A stretch of DNA of 64,000 nt from AP-15 sp035509615 (GCA_035509615.1 DATJLK010000057.1:1-64000); one strand, 5' to 3'. Numbered from the stretch's first letter, positions 25,463-34,509 are shown. The notes: generated by a model from the sequence alone, not told the origin. Translations and numbers: made by a program.

Positions 25463-25894
25463 TTACTGCCGCAACCCGCGAATGCGCGGATCACCCGGCC
25501 CGGGCGATTCTTCCGGCCTATAGCCAAAGCGCCGGGCGGCCTCGACGATGTCGTCGAGAAAGGCATCATACCCGGCGCGCGCACCGGACGATGCGATATC
25601 GGGATCCCCGGCATCGGCGATGCGGCGATAGGGCGTCAGAAAGATCGCCGAGGCGGTTTCTCCGACCCCTCGGCTGCCTCGTTCAATGCTGAACTCGCCG
25701 GCCTCATCGGGAGCGCCGAGCACCCGGACGCCGTTGACGGCCGCACCCGCTGCTGCCGAGTTGTGCGTCGCATCAGCCGCGAAGTCTTCGGGCGGGTAGG
25801 CCCGTTCGAGGGCGGCGCGATCGTCGATCTTGATCTTGGGCATGCCGCAGGCAAACGGGTCGGCGGCAACGGATGTTCCGATTCTCATGGCCAC
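25463..25894 (-). CDS. Hypothetical protein downstream of hemF
   Basis: I do not recognise this protein of about 141-143 aa. It starts at GTG 25894 or ATG 25888 (MRIGTSVAADPF). There is no signal peptide or TM. It is acidic and Ala/Gly-rich, with GVRVLGAPDEAGEFSIERGSR in the middle and a more helical end (AGYDAFLDDIVEAARRFGYRPEE). It follows hemF on the same strand, and its start lies inside a 19-bp tandem duplication that also contains the hemF stop codon. Without that duplication its ATG would overlap the hemF TGA, which supports it being a real, formerly coupled gene. Confidence 0.55.
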   Translation of the reverse strand: MAMRIGTSVAADPFACGMPKIKIDDRAALERAYPPEDFAADATHNSAAAGAAVNGVRVLGAPDEAGEFSIERGSRGVGETASAIFLTPYRRIADAGDPDIASSGARAGYDAFLDDIVEAARRFGYRPEESPGPGDPRIRGLRQ

Positions 25895-25917
25895 GCCGAT
25901 TTCTCATGGCCACGCCG
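25882..25917. repeat. 19-bp tandem duplication at the hemF stop
   Basis: TTCTCATGGCCACGCCG occurs at 25882-25898 and again at 25901-25917, a 19-bp period. It spans the hemF stop codon and the start of the following minus-strand gene. Confidence 0.9.
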
Positions 25918-26770
25918 CTTGGGGGGGCAGCGACATCAAAATCGCCTCGACGTTGCCCCCGGTCTTCAGCCCAAAGCGGGTGCCGCGATCATAGAGGAGG
26001 TTGAATTCGACATAGCGGCCGCGACGGACGAGCTGGTGGCGGCGCTGCTCGTCAGTCCAGGAGAGCCGCATGCGCCGGCGCACGATTTTTGGATAAACCT
26101 GGAAAAACGCTTCGCCGACCGCCTGGACAAAGGCGAAATCGCGCTCCCAATCGCCGCTGTCGAGATCATCGAAAAAAATCCCGCCGGCACCGCGCGGCTC
26201 GTTGCGATGTTCGAGAAAGAAATATTCATCGCACCACGCCTTGAAGCGGGCATGGCATTGCGCATCGTAGCCGTCGCAGGCGGTGCGAAGCGCCGCGTGA
26301 AAGGCCGCTTCCGCCTCGGCGTCCGGATAGATCGGCGTCAGATCGGCGCCGCCCCCGAACCAGGCCTTGGTAGTGACGATGTGGCGCGTGTTCATGTGCA
26401 CCGCGGGAACAAGCGGCGAGCACATATGCGCCACCAGCGAGATTCCACTCGCCCAAAACCGCGGATCGTCGGCGCTCCCCGGGATGTCCTTGCGGAACTC
26501 GGCCGAAAATTCGCCTGACACGGTCGAGATGTTGACGCCGACTTTTTCGAACACACGACCGTGCATGACCGAAATCACGCCACCGCCGCCACCCGGTCGC
26601 GCCCACGGCTTGCGCTCAAACCGGCCCGCGGTGCCTGCATCCCGCGGACCCGCCGCGAACTCGTTTTCGATCGCCTCGAATTCGGCGCAGATCCGGTCGC
26701 GCAACGCCGTGAACCAGGCGGCGGCGCGCTCGCAGCGATCGGGATTGGGAGGGAAGGGTGTCGTGCTCAT
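25904..26770 (-). CDS. hemF: Oxygen-dependent coproporphyrinogen III oxidase
   Basis: It oxidatively decarboxylates coproporphyrinogen III to protoporphyrinogen IX in haem synthesis and needs O2. The 288-aa protein shows GGGGVISVMHGRVFEKVGVN near 60, SLVAHMCSPLVPAVHMNTRHI near 110, AWFGGGADLTPIYPD near 135, and the signature FKAWCDEYFFLEHRNEPRGAGGIFFDDLDS near 170-199. The tail YVEFNLLYDRGTRFGLKTGGN is also family-typical. Length is standard. Its ATG overlaps the trmL stop by 4 nt. Confidence 0.96.
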   Translation of the reverse strand: MSTTPFPPNPDRCERAAAWFTALRDRICAEFEAIENEFAAGPRDAGTAGRFERKPWARPGGGGGVISVMHGRVFEKVGVNISTVSGEFSAEFRKDIPGSADDPRFWASGISLVAHMCSPLVPAVHMNTRHIVTTKAWFGGGADLTPIYPDAEAEAAFHAALRTACDGYDAQCHARFKAWCDEYFFLEHRNEPRGAGGIFFDDLDSGDWERDFAFVQAVGEAFFQVYPKIVRRRMRLSWTDEQRRHQLVRRGRYVEFNLLYDRGTRFGLKTGGNVEAILMSLPPQAAWP

Positions 26771-27225
26771 GTCACCGGCAACAGCTCCGTCTGCCGCAAT
26801 GCTTCGAAGACCGCCATCGCACCAGCGAGCGCGACGTTGAGCGATCGGGCCGGCGGTCGCAACGGGATCGCGACCCGCGCCGCCGCGACAGCGTGCACCG
26901 CCGCTGGCGCGCCCGCGGTTTCCCTGCCCAGCAGGATCGTATCCTGCGGCGCAAACTTGAAGCGATGCAATGGGATGATGCCGGCGGTGGTCATCAGCAC
27001 AAGCCGCGAACTCGGCTCGCGATCGGCCAAAAACGCGGTCCATGAAGCATGCCGCCTGACCTCGCAAAGTGTCGCATAGTCGAGACCGGCTCGCTTGAGC
27101 CGGCGATCGTCGAGCAGAAATCCACACGGCTCAATCAGATCAACGGCAATACCAAAACACCCCGCGAGTCGCAGCAATGTACCAGTATTCTGCGGAATGT
27201 CGGGTTCAAACAAGGCGAGACGCAA
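26767..27225 (-). CDS. trmL: tRNA (cytidine/uridine-34 2'-O)-methyltransferase
   Basis: A 152-aa SPOUT-class methyltransferase that modifies the wobble base of tRNA-Leu isoacceptors. It begins MRLALFEPDIPQNTGTLLRLA and has the knot motifs DTILLGRETAGAP near 95-107 and IPLRPPARSLNVALAGAMAVFEALRQ near 119-144. In E. coli the targets are tRNA-Leu(CmAA) and (cmnm5UmAA), not the CAG species encoded here. It starts divergently from the cytochrome bc1 genes, the position it often has in alphaproteobacteria. Confidence 0.93.
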   Translation of the reverse strand: MRLALFEPDIPQNTGTLLRLAGCFGIAVDLIEPCGFLLDDRRLKRAGLDYATLCEVRRHASWTAFLADREPSSRLVLMTTAGIIPLHRFKFAPQDTILLGRETAGAPAAVHAVAAARVAIPLRPPARSLNVALAGAMAVFEALRQTELLPVT

Positions 27226-27386
27226 ACAATCTCCTGGTTTTTCGCGGCGCGGCGCCGCTCCTGTTCAAGTCCATTAATGGATGCTTGTCCGCCCAATTAT
27301 GCGGCAGTCTGTCGCATAGTTCCACTCCGGTGACAGTATAGCTTCAGCGCCCGGTCATCGATCGCGGTAAATTCGGGGGTGAGGGG

Positions 27387-27575
27387 GTGAAGACCGATTT
27401 GATTCACGCATACACGGGAACCGCAGCCTTCCTGGCGGCCGGCTCGGTTCTGTTCGCGGCGCGATGGGTGATGTCTGGGGGCGGGTGCGTCATCGAGCCA
27501 TGCGGCTTGACCACGGCGTGTCGGGCGAGGACTTTACCGGCAACGCAACCATCAAGATCGGCTGGGAGAAGATAA
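27387..27575 (+). pseudogene. Possible remnant of the Rieske gene petA upstream of petB
   Basis: Alphaproteobacteria normally carry petA (Rieske protein, about 180 aa) immediately before petB. Only 349 nt separate trmL and petB, and no [2Fe-2S]-binding C-x-H/C-x-x-H pair is encoded. A 62-codon frame from GTG 27387 encodes a hydrophobic stretch (YTGTAAFLAAGSVLFAARW) that could be a degenerate Rieske N-terminal anchor. Another frame ends with EDFTGNATIKIG at about 27526-27561, resembling the F-x-x-x-T-x-I-x-I-G end of Rieske proteins. The 62-codon frame stops at TAATG, overlapping the petB start, so it could instead be a small coupled peptide. This is inference from position and weak similarity. 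Confidence 0.35.
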
Positions 27576-28855
27576 TGGCCGACGCCCGCCCCGGCGCAGC
27601 GACCCGGATCATTCGTTGGATCGATTACCGGTTGCCATTTCTGGCAATGATGGATCATGAGCTCAACGAGTATCCGACCCCGCGCAATCTGAGCTATTGG
27701 TGGAATTTCGGCTCTTTGGCCGGGATCATGCTGGTGATCATGATCGTCACCGGCGTTTTTCTCGCGATGCAATATACGCCGAGTTCGCTGCTCGCCTTCG
27801 ACTCGGTCGAACGGATCATGCGCGACGTCAATTACGGCTGGCTGATCCGCTACGCGCATGCAAATGGCGCGTCGATGTTCTTTGCGATTGTCTACATCCA
27901 CATTTTCCGGGGGCTCTATTATGGCTCGTACAAGGCGCCGCGCGAGCTGTTGTGGATCCTTGGCGTAATCATCCTGATCCTGATGATCGCCACCGCCTTT
28001 ATGGGCTACGTGCTGCCTTGGGGACAGATGAGCTATTGGGCGGCGACCGTGATCACCAGCCTGTTTTCGGCAATCCCGGTGATCGGCAACGGAATCGTGA
28101 CCTTCCTCTGGGGCGGCTTTAACGTCGGCGACCCGACCCTGCATCGCTTCTACGCGCTGCACTACCTGCTGCCGTTCGTGATTCTCGGCGTCGTGTTGCT
28201 GCATCTGATCGCCCTGCATCGCTTCGGCTCCAACAATCCGTTGGGGATCGATATGAAGGGGCCGCAGGATTCGATCCCGTTCCATCCCTATTACACGGTC
28301 AAGGACCTGTTCGGGCTTTGCGTATTCCTGTTGATCTATGCGTTCTTTATCTTTTACGCGCCGAACTTTCTGGGAAACCCTGACAATTACATCCCGGCAA
28401 ACCCGATGCAGACACCGAACCACATCGTGCCGGAATGGTATCTGCTGCCCTATTACGCGATCCTGCGCTCGATCACCTTCTCGATCTTTGGCATCCCGGC
28501 CAAGCTGCTCGGCGTCATCTGTTCATTCGGATCGCTGTTCCTGCTGCTGATCGTGCCATGGCTCGACACCTCGCCGGTGCGCAGCTCGCGGTTTCGGCCG
28601 ATCTACAAATGGCTGTTTTTGCTGCTCGTGATCGATGTGTTTGCGCTTGGCTGGGTTGGGTTCAACCCGCCGCAAGGGATCGTCGTGACGGTGGGACAGA
28701 TCGCGACCGCCTATTTTTATCTGCACTTCCTGATTCTGCTGCCGGTGATCGGCAAGATCGAAAAGCCGCGGCCGCTGCCGACCAGTATCGCCGCCGCGGT
28801 GCTTGGTGACGGCGCCAGACTGACCGCCCCCGCCATGCCGATGGGAAAGCCCTGA
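27575..28855 (+). CDS. petB: Cytochrome b of the bc1 complex
   Basis: The 426-aa membrane core of ubiquinol-cytochrome c reductase, with eight predicted TM helices. The two haem-ligating histidine pairs lie in RYAHANGASMFFAIVYIHIFRG (about 93-114) and HRFYALHYLLPFVILGVVLLHLIALHRF (about 190-217). The Qo-site PEWY motif is in HIVPEWYLLPYYAIL near 285. It starts at ATG 27575 with GGGAGAAG upstream. It is followed 2 nt later by petC. The Rieske partner is not encoded intact here. Confidence 0.96.
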   Translation: MADARPGAATRIIRWIDYRLPFLAMMDHELNEYPTPRNLSYWWNFGSLAGIMLVIMIVTGVFLAMQYTPSSLLAFDSVERIMRDVNYGWLIRYAHANGASMFFAIVYIHIFRGLYYGSYKAPRELLWILGVIILILMIATAFMGYVLPWGQMSYWAATVITSLFSAIPVIGNGIVTFLWGGFNVGDPTLHRFYALHYLLPFVILGVVLLHLIALHRFGSNNPLGIDMKGPQDSIPFHPYYTVKDLFGLCVFLLIYAFFIFYAPNFLGNPDNYIPANPMQTPNHIVPEWYLLPYYAILRSITFSIFGIPAKLLGVICSFGSLFLLLIVPWLDTSPVRSSRFRPIYKWLFLLLVIDVFALGWVGFNPPQGIVVTVGQIATAYFYLHFLILLPVIGKIEKPRPLPTSIAAAVLGDGARLTAPAMPMGKP

Positions 28856-28857
28856 AC

Positions 28858-29637
28858 ATGAGGCAGATCGATCTCTCAAAGCTGCTGATTGCGGCGGCCG
28901 CATCGATCGGACTGTTGATGCTGGCCGCGGCCTCCGGTCGAGCGCAAGAGACGCCACCCCTGCCGCATCAAGAGTGGTCGTTTGACGGCGTGTTCGGGAC
29001 CTATGACAAAGCGGCGATGCAGCGCGGCTTTCAGATCTACAAACAGGTCTGCTCCGCCTGCCATCCGGTAAAGCATCTGTACTTCCGCGATCTCGCCGCG
29101 CTCGGCTACACGCCCGACCAGATCAAGGCGATCGCCGCCACCGATCAGTGCACCGACGGCCCGAATGACCAGGGCCAGATGTACCAGCGGCCCTGCCGGG
29201 TCGCGGACCCGATTCCCGGCCCGTTTCCGAATGACGAGGCGGCGCGGGCGGCAAATGGCGGCGCGCTGCCGCCCGATCAGTCGATGATCGTCAAAGCGCG
29301 CGAGGGCGGTCCCGATTACGTTTACGCGCTGCTGAACGGCTATAAGAACCCGCCACCCGGGTTCACTGTGCCGCCAGGCAAATACTACAACGAGTACTTT
29401 CCCGGGCATCTGATCGCGATGCCGCCGCCGTTGAGCGACGGTGCGGTAACCTTTGCCGATGGCACCAAGGCAACCGTGCCGCAGATGGCGCATGACATCA
29501 CCACATTCCTCGCCTGGGCGTCCGAACCCAACCTCGATGCGCGCCATCGCACCGGGGTTCGGGTCTTCATCTTCCTGATCGTCGGCGCCGGCGTCTTTTA
29601 CGCGGCCAAGCGCAAGATCTGGGCCTCGGTGCACTGA
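28858..29637 (+). CDS. petC: Cytochrome c1
   Basis: A 259-aa haem subunit of the bc1 complex that passes electrons to soluble or membrane cytochrome c. It has a signal peptide (LLIAAAASIGLLMLAAASGRAQ), the haem motif VCSACHPVKHLYFRDL near 62-77, the axial methionine in HLIAMPPPLSDG near 184, and a C-terminal anchor (VFIFLIVGAGVFYAAKRKIW). It lies directly behind petB. Confidence 0.95.
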   Translation: MRQIDLSKLLIAAAASIGLLMLAAASGRAQETPPLPHQEWSFDGVFGTYDKAAMQRGFQIYKQVCSACHPVKHLYFRDLAALGYTPDQIKAIAATDQCTDGPNDQGQMYQRPCRVADPIPGPFPNDEAARAANGGALPPDQSMIVKAREGGPDYVYALLNGYKNPPPGFTVPPGKYYNEYFPGHLIAMPPPLSDGAVTFADGTKATVPQMAHDITTFLAWASEPNLDARHRTGVRVFIFLIVGAGVFYAAKRKIWASVH

Positions 29638-29644
29638 GCCGCTG

Positions 29645-30526
29645 GTGAACGCGCCCGTCATCGGCATCATCGGCGGCAGCGGTCTTTATGAGATCGACGG
29701 TCTGACCGATGTCGTCTGGCGACGGGTCGAAAGCCCGTTCGGGCCGACTTCAGACGAATTCTGCTTTGGTACCCTGGGCGGCTATCCGGTCGTGTTCGTG
29801 CCGCGCCACGGCCGCGGGCACGTCCTGCCACCGTCGGAGATCAATTTTCGCGCCAATATCGATGCGCTGAAGCGCTGCGGCGTGACCGACATCGTCTCGC
29901 TGTCGGCGGTTGGCAGCCTGCGGGAGGAGTTGCGGCCCGGCGACTTTGTTGTCGTCGATCAGTTTATCGACCGCACCTTTGCCCGCCAGAAAAGCTTTTT
30001 TGGCGCCGGTTGCGTTGCCCATGTATCGATGGCGCATCCGGTCTGCTCGCGGGTCGGCGACGCGCTCTGCGCCGCGTCCGAAAAGGGCGGATTGGCGCTG
30101 CAACGCGGCGGCACCTATCTGGTCATGGAAGGGCCGCAGTTCTCCACGCTGGCGGAGAGCCGGCTTTATCGGTCCTGGGGTTGCGATGTGATCGGCATGA
30201 CCAACATGCCAGAGGCAAAGCTCGCCCGCGAAGCCGAGATCTGCTACGCCACGGTTGCCATGGTCACCGATTACGATTGCTGGCATCCCGCACATGATGC
30301 GGTTACCGTCGACATGATTGTGGGTGTGCTCTTGGCCAATGCGCAAAAGGCGAAGGCGCTGATTCGGGCAGTCGTGCCGCTGCTGGCCGCTGAGGGTGGG
30401 GATTGCCGGCAGGGCTGCCGGCACGCTCTCGGCAGCGCGTTGATCACCGCCCCGGAAAAGCGCGATCCGGCGCTGCTTGCCCACCTCGACGCCGTCGCCG
30501 GGCGCGTGCTGCGAGGACCGGCATGA
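29645..30526 (+). CDS. mtnP: S-methyl-5'-thioadenosine phosphorylase
   Basis: It phosphorolyses methylthioadenosine to adenine and methylthioribose 1-phosphate in methionine salvage. The 293-aa protein begins (GTG start) VNAPVIGIIGGSGLYEIDGL. It has VPRHGRGHVLPPSEINFRANIDAL near 57, SLSAVGSLREELRPGDFVVVDQFIDRT near 86, YLVMEGPQFSTLAESRLYRSWGCDVIGMT near 159, and EICYATVAMVTDYDCWH near 198. Its stop overlaps the mtnA start (ATGA), coupling two consecutive pathway steps. Confidence 0.95.
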   Translation: MNAPVIGIIGGSGLYEIDGLTDVVWRRVESPFGPTSDEFCFGTLGGYPVVFVPRHGRGHVLPPSEINFRANIDALKRCGVTDIVSLSAVGSLREELRPGDFVVVDQFIDRTFARQKSFFGAGCVAHVSMAHPVCSRVGDALCAASEKGGLALQRGGTYLVMEGPQFSTLAESRLYRSWGCDVIGMTNMPEAKLAREAEICYATVAMVTDYDCWHPAHDAVTVDMIVGVLLANAQKAKALIRAVVPLLAAEGGDCRQGCRHALGSALITAPEKRDPALLAHLDAVAGRVLRGPA

Positions 30527-31614
30527 AAGTCGAAGGCCGGCCGATGCGGACGATCTGGCCGGCTGGCGATGGCGGCTGCGTCGAGATCATCGATCAAACC
30601 CGACTGCCGCATGAATTGGCGATTGTTCGACTCGCTACCCTCGCGGATGCGGCGAATGCGATCCGCACGATGCAGGTTCGCGGCGCGCCGCTGATCGGTG
30701 TCGCCGCCGCCTATGGCGTCGCGCTGGCGATGGCGCAAGACGCTTCCGATGACGGTCTCGACCGTGCCGTCGCAATGCTTGCTGCCACCCGCCCGACCGC
30801 GGTCAATCTGCGCTGGGCGCTTGACGAAATGCGACGGACTCTTTGCGAGCTCGGGCCGCCGCAGCGGCTTGGCGCGGCGCTGGCGCGGGCCGGCGAAATC
30901 GCCGAGGCCGATATCGCCAGCTGTCGGGCGATCGGCGAGCATGGCGCGCGGCTGATCGCTGCGGCCTGGCAGCGCAAGGGCCGCAACCAGCGGGTCGAAG
31001 TGCTGACGCATTGCAATGCCGGTTGGCTTGCTGCGGTCGACTGGGGCACGGCACTCGCCCCGATCTATCGCGCCCATGATGATGGCATTCCGCTTCATGT
31101 TTGGGTCGACGAGACCCGGCCGCGCAATCAGGGTGCCGGATTGACCGCATGGGAATTGGGCCAGCATGGGATCGATCACACCGTGATCGTGGATAATGCC
31201 GGCGGCCACCTGATGCGACGTGGTCTGGTTGATCTATGTATGGTCGGCAGCGACCGGACGACGGCCGGCGGCGATGTCGCCAACAAGATCGGGACCTATC
31301 TTAAGGCGTTGGCGGCGCATGACAATGATCGGCCGTTTTATGCGGCAATGCCGTCGTCGACCATTGACTGGGAAATCGAAGACGCCTCGGCAATCCCGAT
31401 AGAACAGCGCGACAGCCGCGAGGTGACGCATGTCGAAGGCTGGACCGATGGCGGCGAACGCGTCGCGGTGCGGATTACTCCTCAGGCCAGCCCGGTCGTG
31501 AATTATGCCTTCGATGTCACCCCGGCCCGTCTCGTCACCGCGCTGATCACCGAGCGAGGAACATGTCCGGCCTCGCGGGAGGGGCTCCTCACCCTATTTC
31601 CGGAGCGAACCTGA
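30523..31614 (+). CDS. mtnA: S-methyl-5-thioribose-1-phosphate isomerase
   Basis: It isomerises methylthioribose 1-phosphate to methylthioribulose 1-phosphate. The 363-aa protein belongs to the eIF2B-alpha-like family. It has TMQVRGAPLIGVAAAYGVALAM near 47-68, EVLTHCNAGWLAAVDWGTALAPI with the catalytic cysteine near 166, the catalytic Asp in CMVGSDRTTAGGDVANKIGTY near 243-263, and NYAFDVTPARLVTALITERG near the end. The later pathway genes are not in the window. Confidence 0.94.
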   Translation: MKVEGRPMRTIWPAGDGGCVEIIDQTRLPHELAIVRLATLADAANAIRTMQVRGAPLIGVAAAYGVALAMAQDASDDGLDRAVAMLAATRPTAVNLRWALDEMRRTLCELGPPQRLGAALARAGEIAEADIASCRAIGEHGARLIAAAWQRKGRNQRVEVLTHCNAGWLAAVDWGTALAPIYRAHDDGIPLHVWVDETRPRNQGAGLTAWELGQHGIDHTVIVDNAGGHLMRRGLVDLCMVGSDRTTAGGDVANKIGTYLKALAAHDNDRPFYAAMPSSTIDWEIEDASAIPIEQRDSREVTHVEGWTDGGERVAVRITPQASPVVNYAFDVTPARLVTALITERGTCPASREGLLTLFPERT

Positions 31615-31641
31615 CCGAGGCCGCATTCAGGGAGAGCGGCG

Positions 31642-32493
31642 ATGGAGCCGATAGCAGGGATCGACCATGTCATCGTCGGCGTCCGCGATCTCGAGATCGC
31701 CCGCAGCAATTGGCGCCGGCTCGGCTTCACCCTGTCACCGCGCGGCCGCCACATCGACCAGCCCACCGGCAATTACTGCATCATGTTCCCGACCGATTAC
31801 ATCGAGCTTCTCGGGATTGTCGAAACTGACGGATCGGGCCACCGGCTCGGCGATTTCCTGGCATGGCGCGAGGGGCTGATGGGTACTGCGTTCGCCCCGC
31901 TCGGCAGCGTCGAGGAGGCTCGGGCAATCCTTGTCGATCGCGGTCTTCATCCCTCGATGCCGCGTGCGCTTGCCCGCAGAATCGAAATCGCCGAAGGAAC
32001 AGCGCTGCCGCGCTTTAGTCTGGTATCGCTGCCCGCCGAGGAGACGCCGGGTCTCGACTGCTTTCTATGCAGCCATCTGACACCGGAACTGATGCGGCGC
32101 GACGAATGGCTCGGCCATCCGAATGGGGCGATCGGGATAGAAGGCGTGCATATTCTGGTGGAAAGTACCGCCCCGCTGTTGCCGGCCTATGACCGGCTTT
32201 TTGGGATCATACAGGTAACGACCACAGACGCCGTCGCCACGATCGATATCGGCCGGCATCGCTTGGTCTTCAGCACCCCCGACGATTTTCAGACGATGCA
32301 CCCCGGTTTCCCGCTTGATCGTGATGTCCGGTTGCCTGGTATCATTGCCCTCGAACTCGGGGTCGAGCAGCGCGAGCGCACCGCGGGCTTCATGAGAGAG
32401 CAACAGGTCGCATTTTCCGAGATGCCCGATGGCAGTCTTGCAGTTGCGCCGCACGAGGCAAACGGCGCGATGCTGTTCTTGCGGGAACGCTGA
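31642..32493 (+). CDS. Glyoxalase/VOC-like domain protein
   Basis: A 283-aa protein of the large glyoxalase-like type (about twice a single VOC module). The first half begins IAGIDHVIVGVRDLEIARSNWRRLGFTLSPRGRH with YIELLGIV near 55. The second begins IGIEGVHILVESTAPLLPAYDRLFG near 165. The metal-site pattern (His10, Glu55, His172) can be traced. Proteins of this type are often annotated as glyoxalase-like or methylmalonyl-epimerase-like without known substrate. It follows mtnA by 27 nt and may be co-transcribed, but a link to methionine salvage is not established. Confidence 0.75.
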   Translation: MEPIAGIDHVIVGVRDLEIARSNWRRLGFTLSPRGRHIDQPTGNYCIMFPTDYIELLGIVETDGSGHRLGDFLAWREGLMGTAFAPLGSVEEARAILVDRGLHPSMPRALARRIEIAEGTALPRFSLVSLPAEETPGLDCFLCSHLTPELMRRDEWLGHPNGAIGIEGVHILVESTAPLLPAYDRLFGIIQVTTTDAVATIDIGRHRLVFSTPDDFQTMHPGFPLDRDVRLPGIIALELGVEQRERTAGFMREQQVAFSEMPDGSLAVAPHEANGAMLFLRER

Positions 32494-32596
32494 CGTCCTC
32501 CCTTGCCCGATCGGGTTGCAGCTCAGATTTCGCCGGCGCCTTTGGCCACCCGGCGGGTGCCATTGACAATTTGTCGCTTCTGATGGTTTCCTGCCG

Positions 32597-33409
32597 ATGC
32601 CGCCATTTTTTGTAATCCCCTACCCTGCGATCAACCCGATCGCGGTTTCACTCGGCCCTTTCGCGATCCGCTGGTATGCGCTCGCCTATATCGCCGGACT
32701 GGTGATCGGCTGGCGCTATTGCCTTGGGCTCGCCGCCCGGCCGCCGCATCTGGTACGGCGCCAGGACGTCGATGATTTTTTGGTTTGGGCGACGCTTGGT
32801 GTGGTTCTCGGCGGCCGCATCGGCTATGTCCTGTTTTACAACCCCGGCTACTATTTTGCGCATCCGCTCCAGGCACTTTACGTGTGGCATGGCGGCATGT
32901 CGTTTCATGGTGGCGCGATCGGCGTCACGGTCGCGATCATTTTATTTACGCGCTCTCGCGGAATTCGAATTTTTGCTTTTTCCGACATCATAATCGAAGC
33001 GATTCCGATCGGACTTTTCTTTGGCCGCCTCGCCAATTTCATCAATGGCGAATTGTACGGCCGCCCGACCGATGTGCCCTGGGCGATGATCTTTCCGAAC
33101 GGCGGCCCGGTGCCGCGGCATCCAAGCCAGCTCTATGAAGCGTTTTGCGAGGGTATCCTTTTATTCCTGCTGTTGCTGTTCGCCGAGCGGCGGGGCGCGC
33201 GGCGGTCGCCCGGTCTGGAGACCGGGCTGTTTCTCGCGGGTTATGCCGTCGCGCGAATGTCGGGCGAACTGTTCCGCCAGCCGGACCCGCAACTCGGCTA
33301 TCTGATTTTTGGAACGACGATGGGTCAGCTCCTGTCGATCCCGGTGCTGATCGCCGGGATCTTGATCATCGTCTGGTCCCGGCGCACGCCGCGCCCGTCG
33401 GCCTCGTGA
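32597..33409 (+). CDS. lgt: Prolipoprotein diacylglyceryl transferase
   Basis: The first enzyme of lipoprotein maturation; it transfers diacylglycerol to the lipobox cysteine. The 270-aa membrane protein has several TM helices, LGPFAIRWYALAYIAGLVIGW near 18, VWHGGMSFHGGAIGVTVA near 95, and the Lgt signature GLFFGRLANFINGELYGRP near 138-156. VPRHPSQLYEAFCEG lies near 174. Its stop overlaps the next gene (GTGA). A lipoprotein client is encoded at 35.4 kb. Confidence 0.95.
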   Translation: MPPFFVIPYPAINPIAVSLGPFAIRWYALAYIAGLVIGWRYCLGLAARPPHLVRRQDVDDFLVWATLGVVLGGRIGYVLFYNPGYYFAHPLQALYVWHGGMSFHGGAIGVTVAIILFTRSRGIRIFAFSDIIIEAIPIGLFFGRLANFINGELYGRPTDVPWAMIFPNGGPVPRHPSQLYEAFCEGILLFLLLLFAERRGARRSPGLETGLFLAGYAVARMSGELFRQPDPQLGYLIFGTTMGQLLSIPVLIAGILIIVWSRRTPRPSAS

Positions 33410-34509
33410 CCGGCCGCAGCCTCGCCGGCAAGATTGCCGACCGGATACGGGCCGAAGGGCCGCTATCAGTTGCGGCCTACATGGCGATGACGCTCTATGA
33501 TCCCGAACTCGGCTATTATGCCACCCGAAGGCCGATCGGCGCCGACGGCGACTTTGTCACCGCGCCCGAGATCAGTCAGATCTTCGGCGAATTGGTGGGC
33601 ATATGGTGTGCTCTGATGTGGGAGCGGATCGGGCGTCCCGATCCTGTCATTCTTGCCGAACTCGGGCCGGGCAACGGCGTGCTGGCCGGGGATCTGCTGC
33701 GTGCCGCCCGCGCATTGCCGGAATTCCGTCGCGCGCTTCGCCTCCACCTGATCGAACTGAGCCCGGTCCTGCGCGCAGCACAACGCCGCTATCTGGGAAC
33801 GGACAATGCCGTCTGGCTAACCCGGATCGAGGATCTGCCGGAGGGACCACTGCTGATCGTCGCCAACGAATTTCTCGACGCTCTGCCAATCCGGCAACTG
33901 GTGCGCGGCTCGCAGCATTGGACAGAGCGAATGGTGACGCTGGCTGCGGAAGACCGGTTCGGCTTTGTCGACGGACCGGAAAATCCGCTGCTGGCGGCAT
34001 TGGTTCCGGCGGCATTGCGCGATACCTCCCCGCCCGGGACGATTTTCGAGATTTGCCCCTCGGGGTTGGCCCTCGCGGCGGCTCTCGGCAGCCGCTTCAC
34101 CCATTGGCCCGGCGCGGCGTTGCTGATCGATTACGGTCGCACCGAGACGGCCGCCGGGGCCAGTCTGCGCGCGGTCTCGAGTCATCGCCGAGCCGATCCG
34201 CTGGCAAGTCCCGGGACCGCCGACCTCAGCGCCGAGGTTGATTTCGCGGCAATCGCTGAGGCGGTGCGCGCCGTCGGCGCTGACGCCTACGGGCCGATCG
34301 CCCAATGCCGCTTTTTGCACCATCTCGGTGCCGGCGCACGGTTGGCGGCGTTGTCCGTGCGCGCGTCACCCGAAGAGCGAGAGCGGCTCGAGAGCGGTCT
34401 CTACCGCTTGCTCGACCCGCAGCAAATGGGCACCTTGTTCAAGGTCATGGCGCTGACTTCACGAGGGTTGGCGGAGCCGCCAGGGTTTGATGATCCGGAA
34501 CCGAGATGA
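33406..34509 (+). CDS. Class I SAM-dependent methyltransferase, MidA/NDUFAF7-like
   Basis: A 367-aa protein of the family whose mitochondrial member NDUFAF7 methylates an arginine of complex I subunit NDUFS2. It begins (GTG) VTGRSLAGKIADRIRAEGPLSVAAYMAMTLYDPELGYYATRRPIGADGDF. The SAM-binding strand is ILAELGPGNGVLAGDLLRA near 83-101, and the family motif LLIVANEFLDALPIRQLV is near 148-165. The overlaps with lgt (4 nt) and pgeF (4 nt) place it in a tight lgt-midA-pgeF operon, common in alphaproteobacteria. Confidence 0.88.
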   Translation: MTGRSLAGKIADRIRAEGPLSVAAYMAMTLYDPELGYYATRRPIGADGDFVTAPEISQIFGELVGIWCALMWERIGRPDPVILAELGPGNGVLAGDLLRAARALPEFRRALRLHLIELSPVLRAAQRRYLGTDNAVWLTRIEDLPEGPLLIVANEFLDALPIRQLVRGSQHWTERMVTLAAEDRFGFVDGPENPLLAALVPAALRDTSPPGTIFEICPSGLALAAALGSRFTHWPGAALLIDYGRTETAAGASLRAVSSHRRADPLASPGTADLSAEVDFAAIAEAVRAVGADAYGPIAQCRFLHHLGAGARLAALSVRASPEERERLESGLYRLLDPQQMGTLFKVMALTSRGLAEPPGFDDPEPR

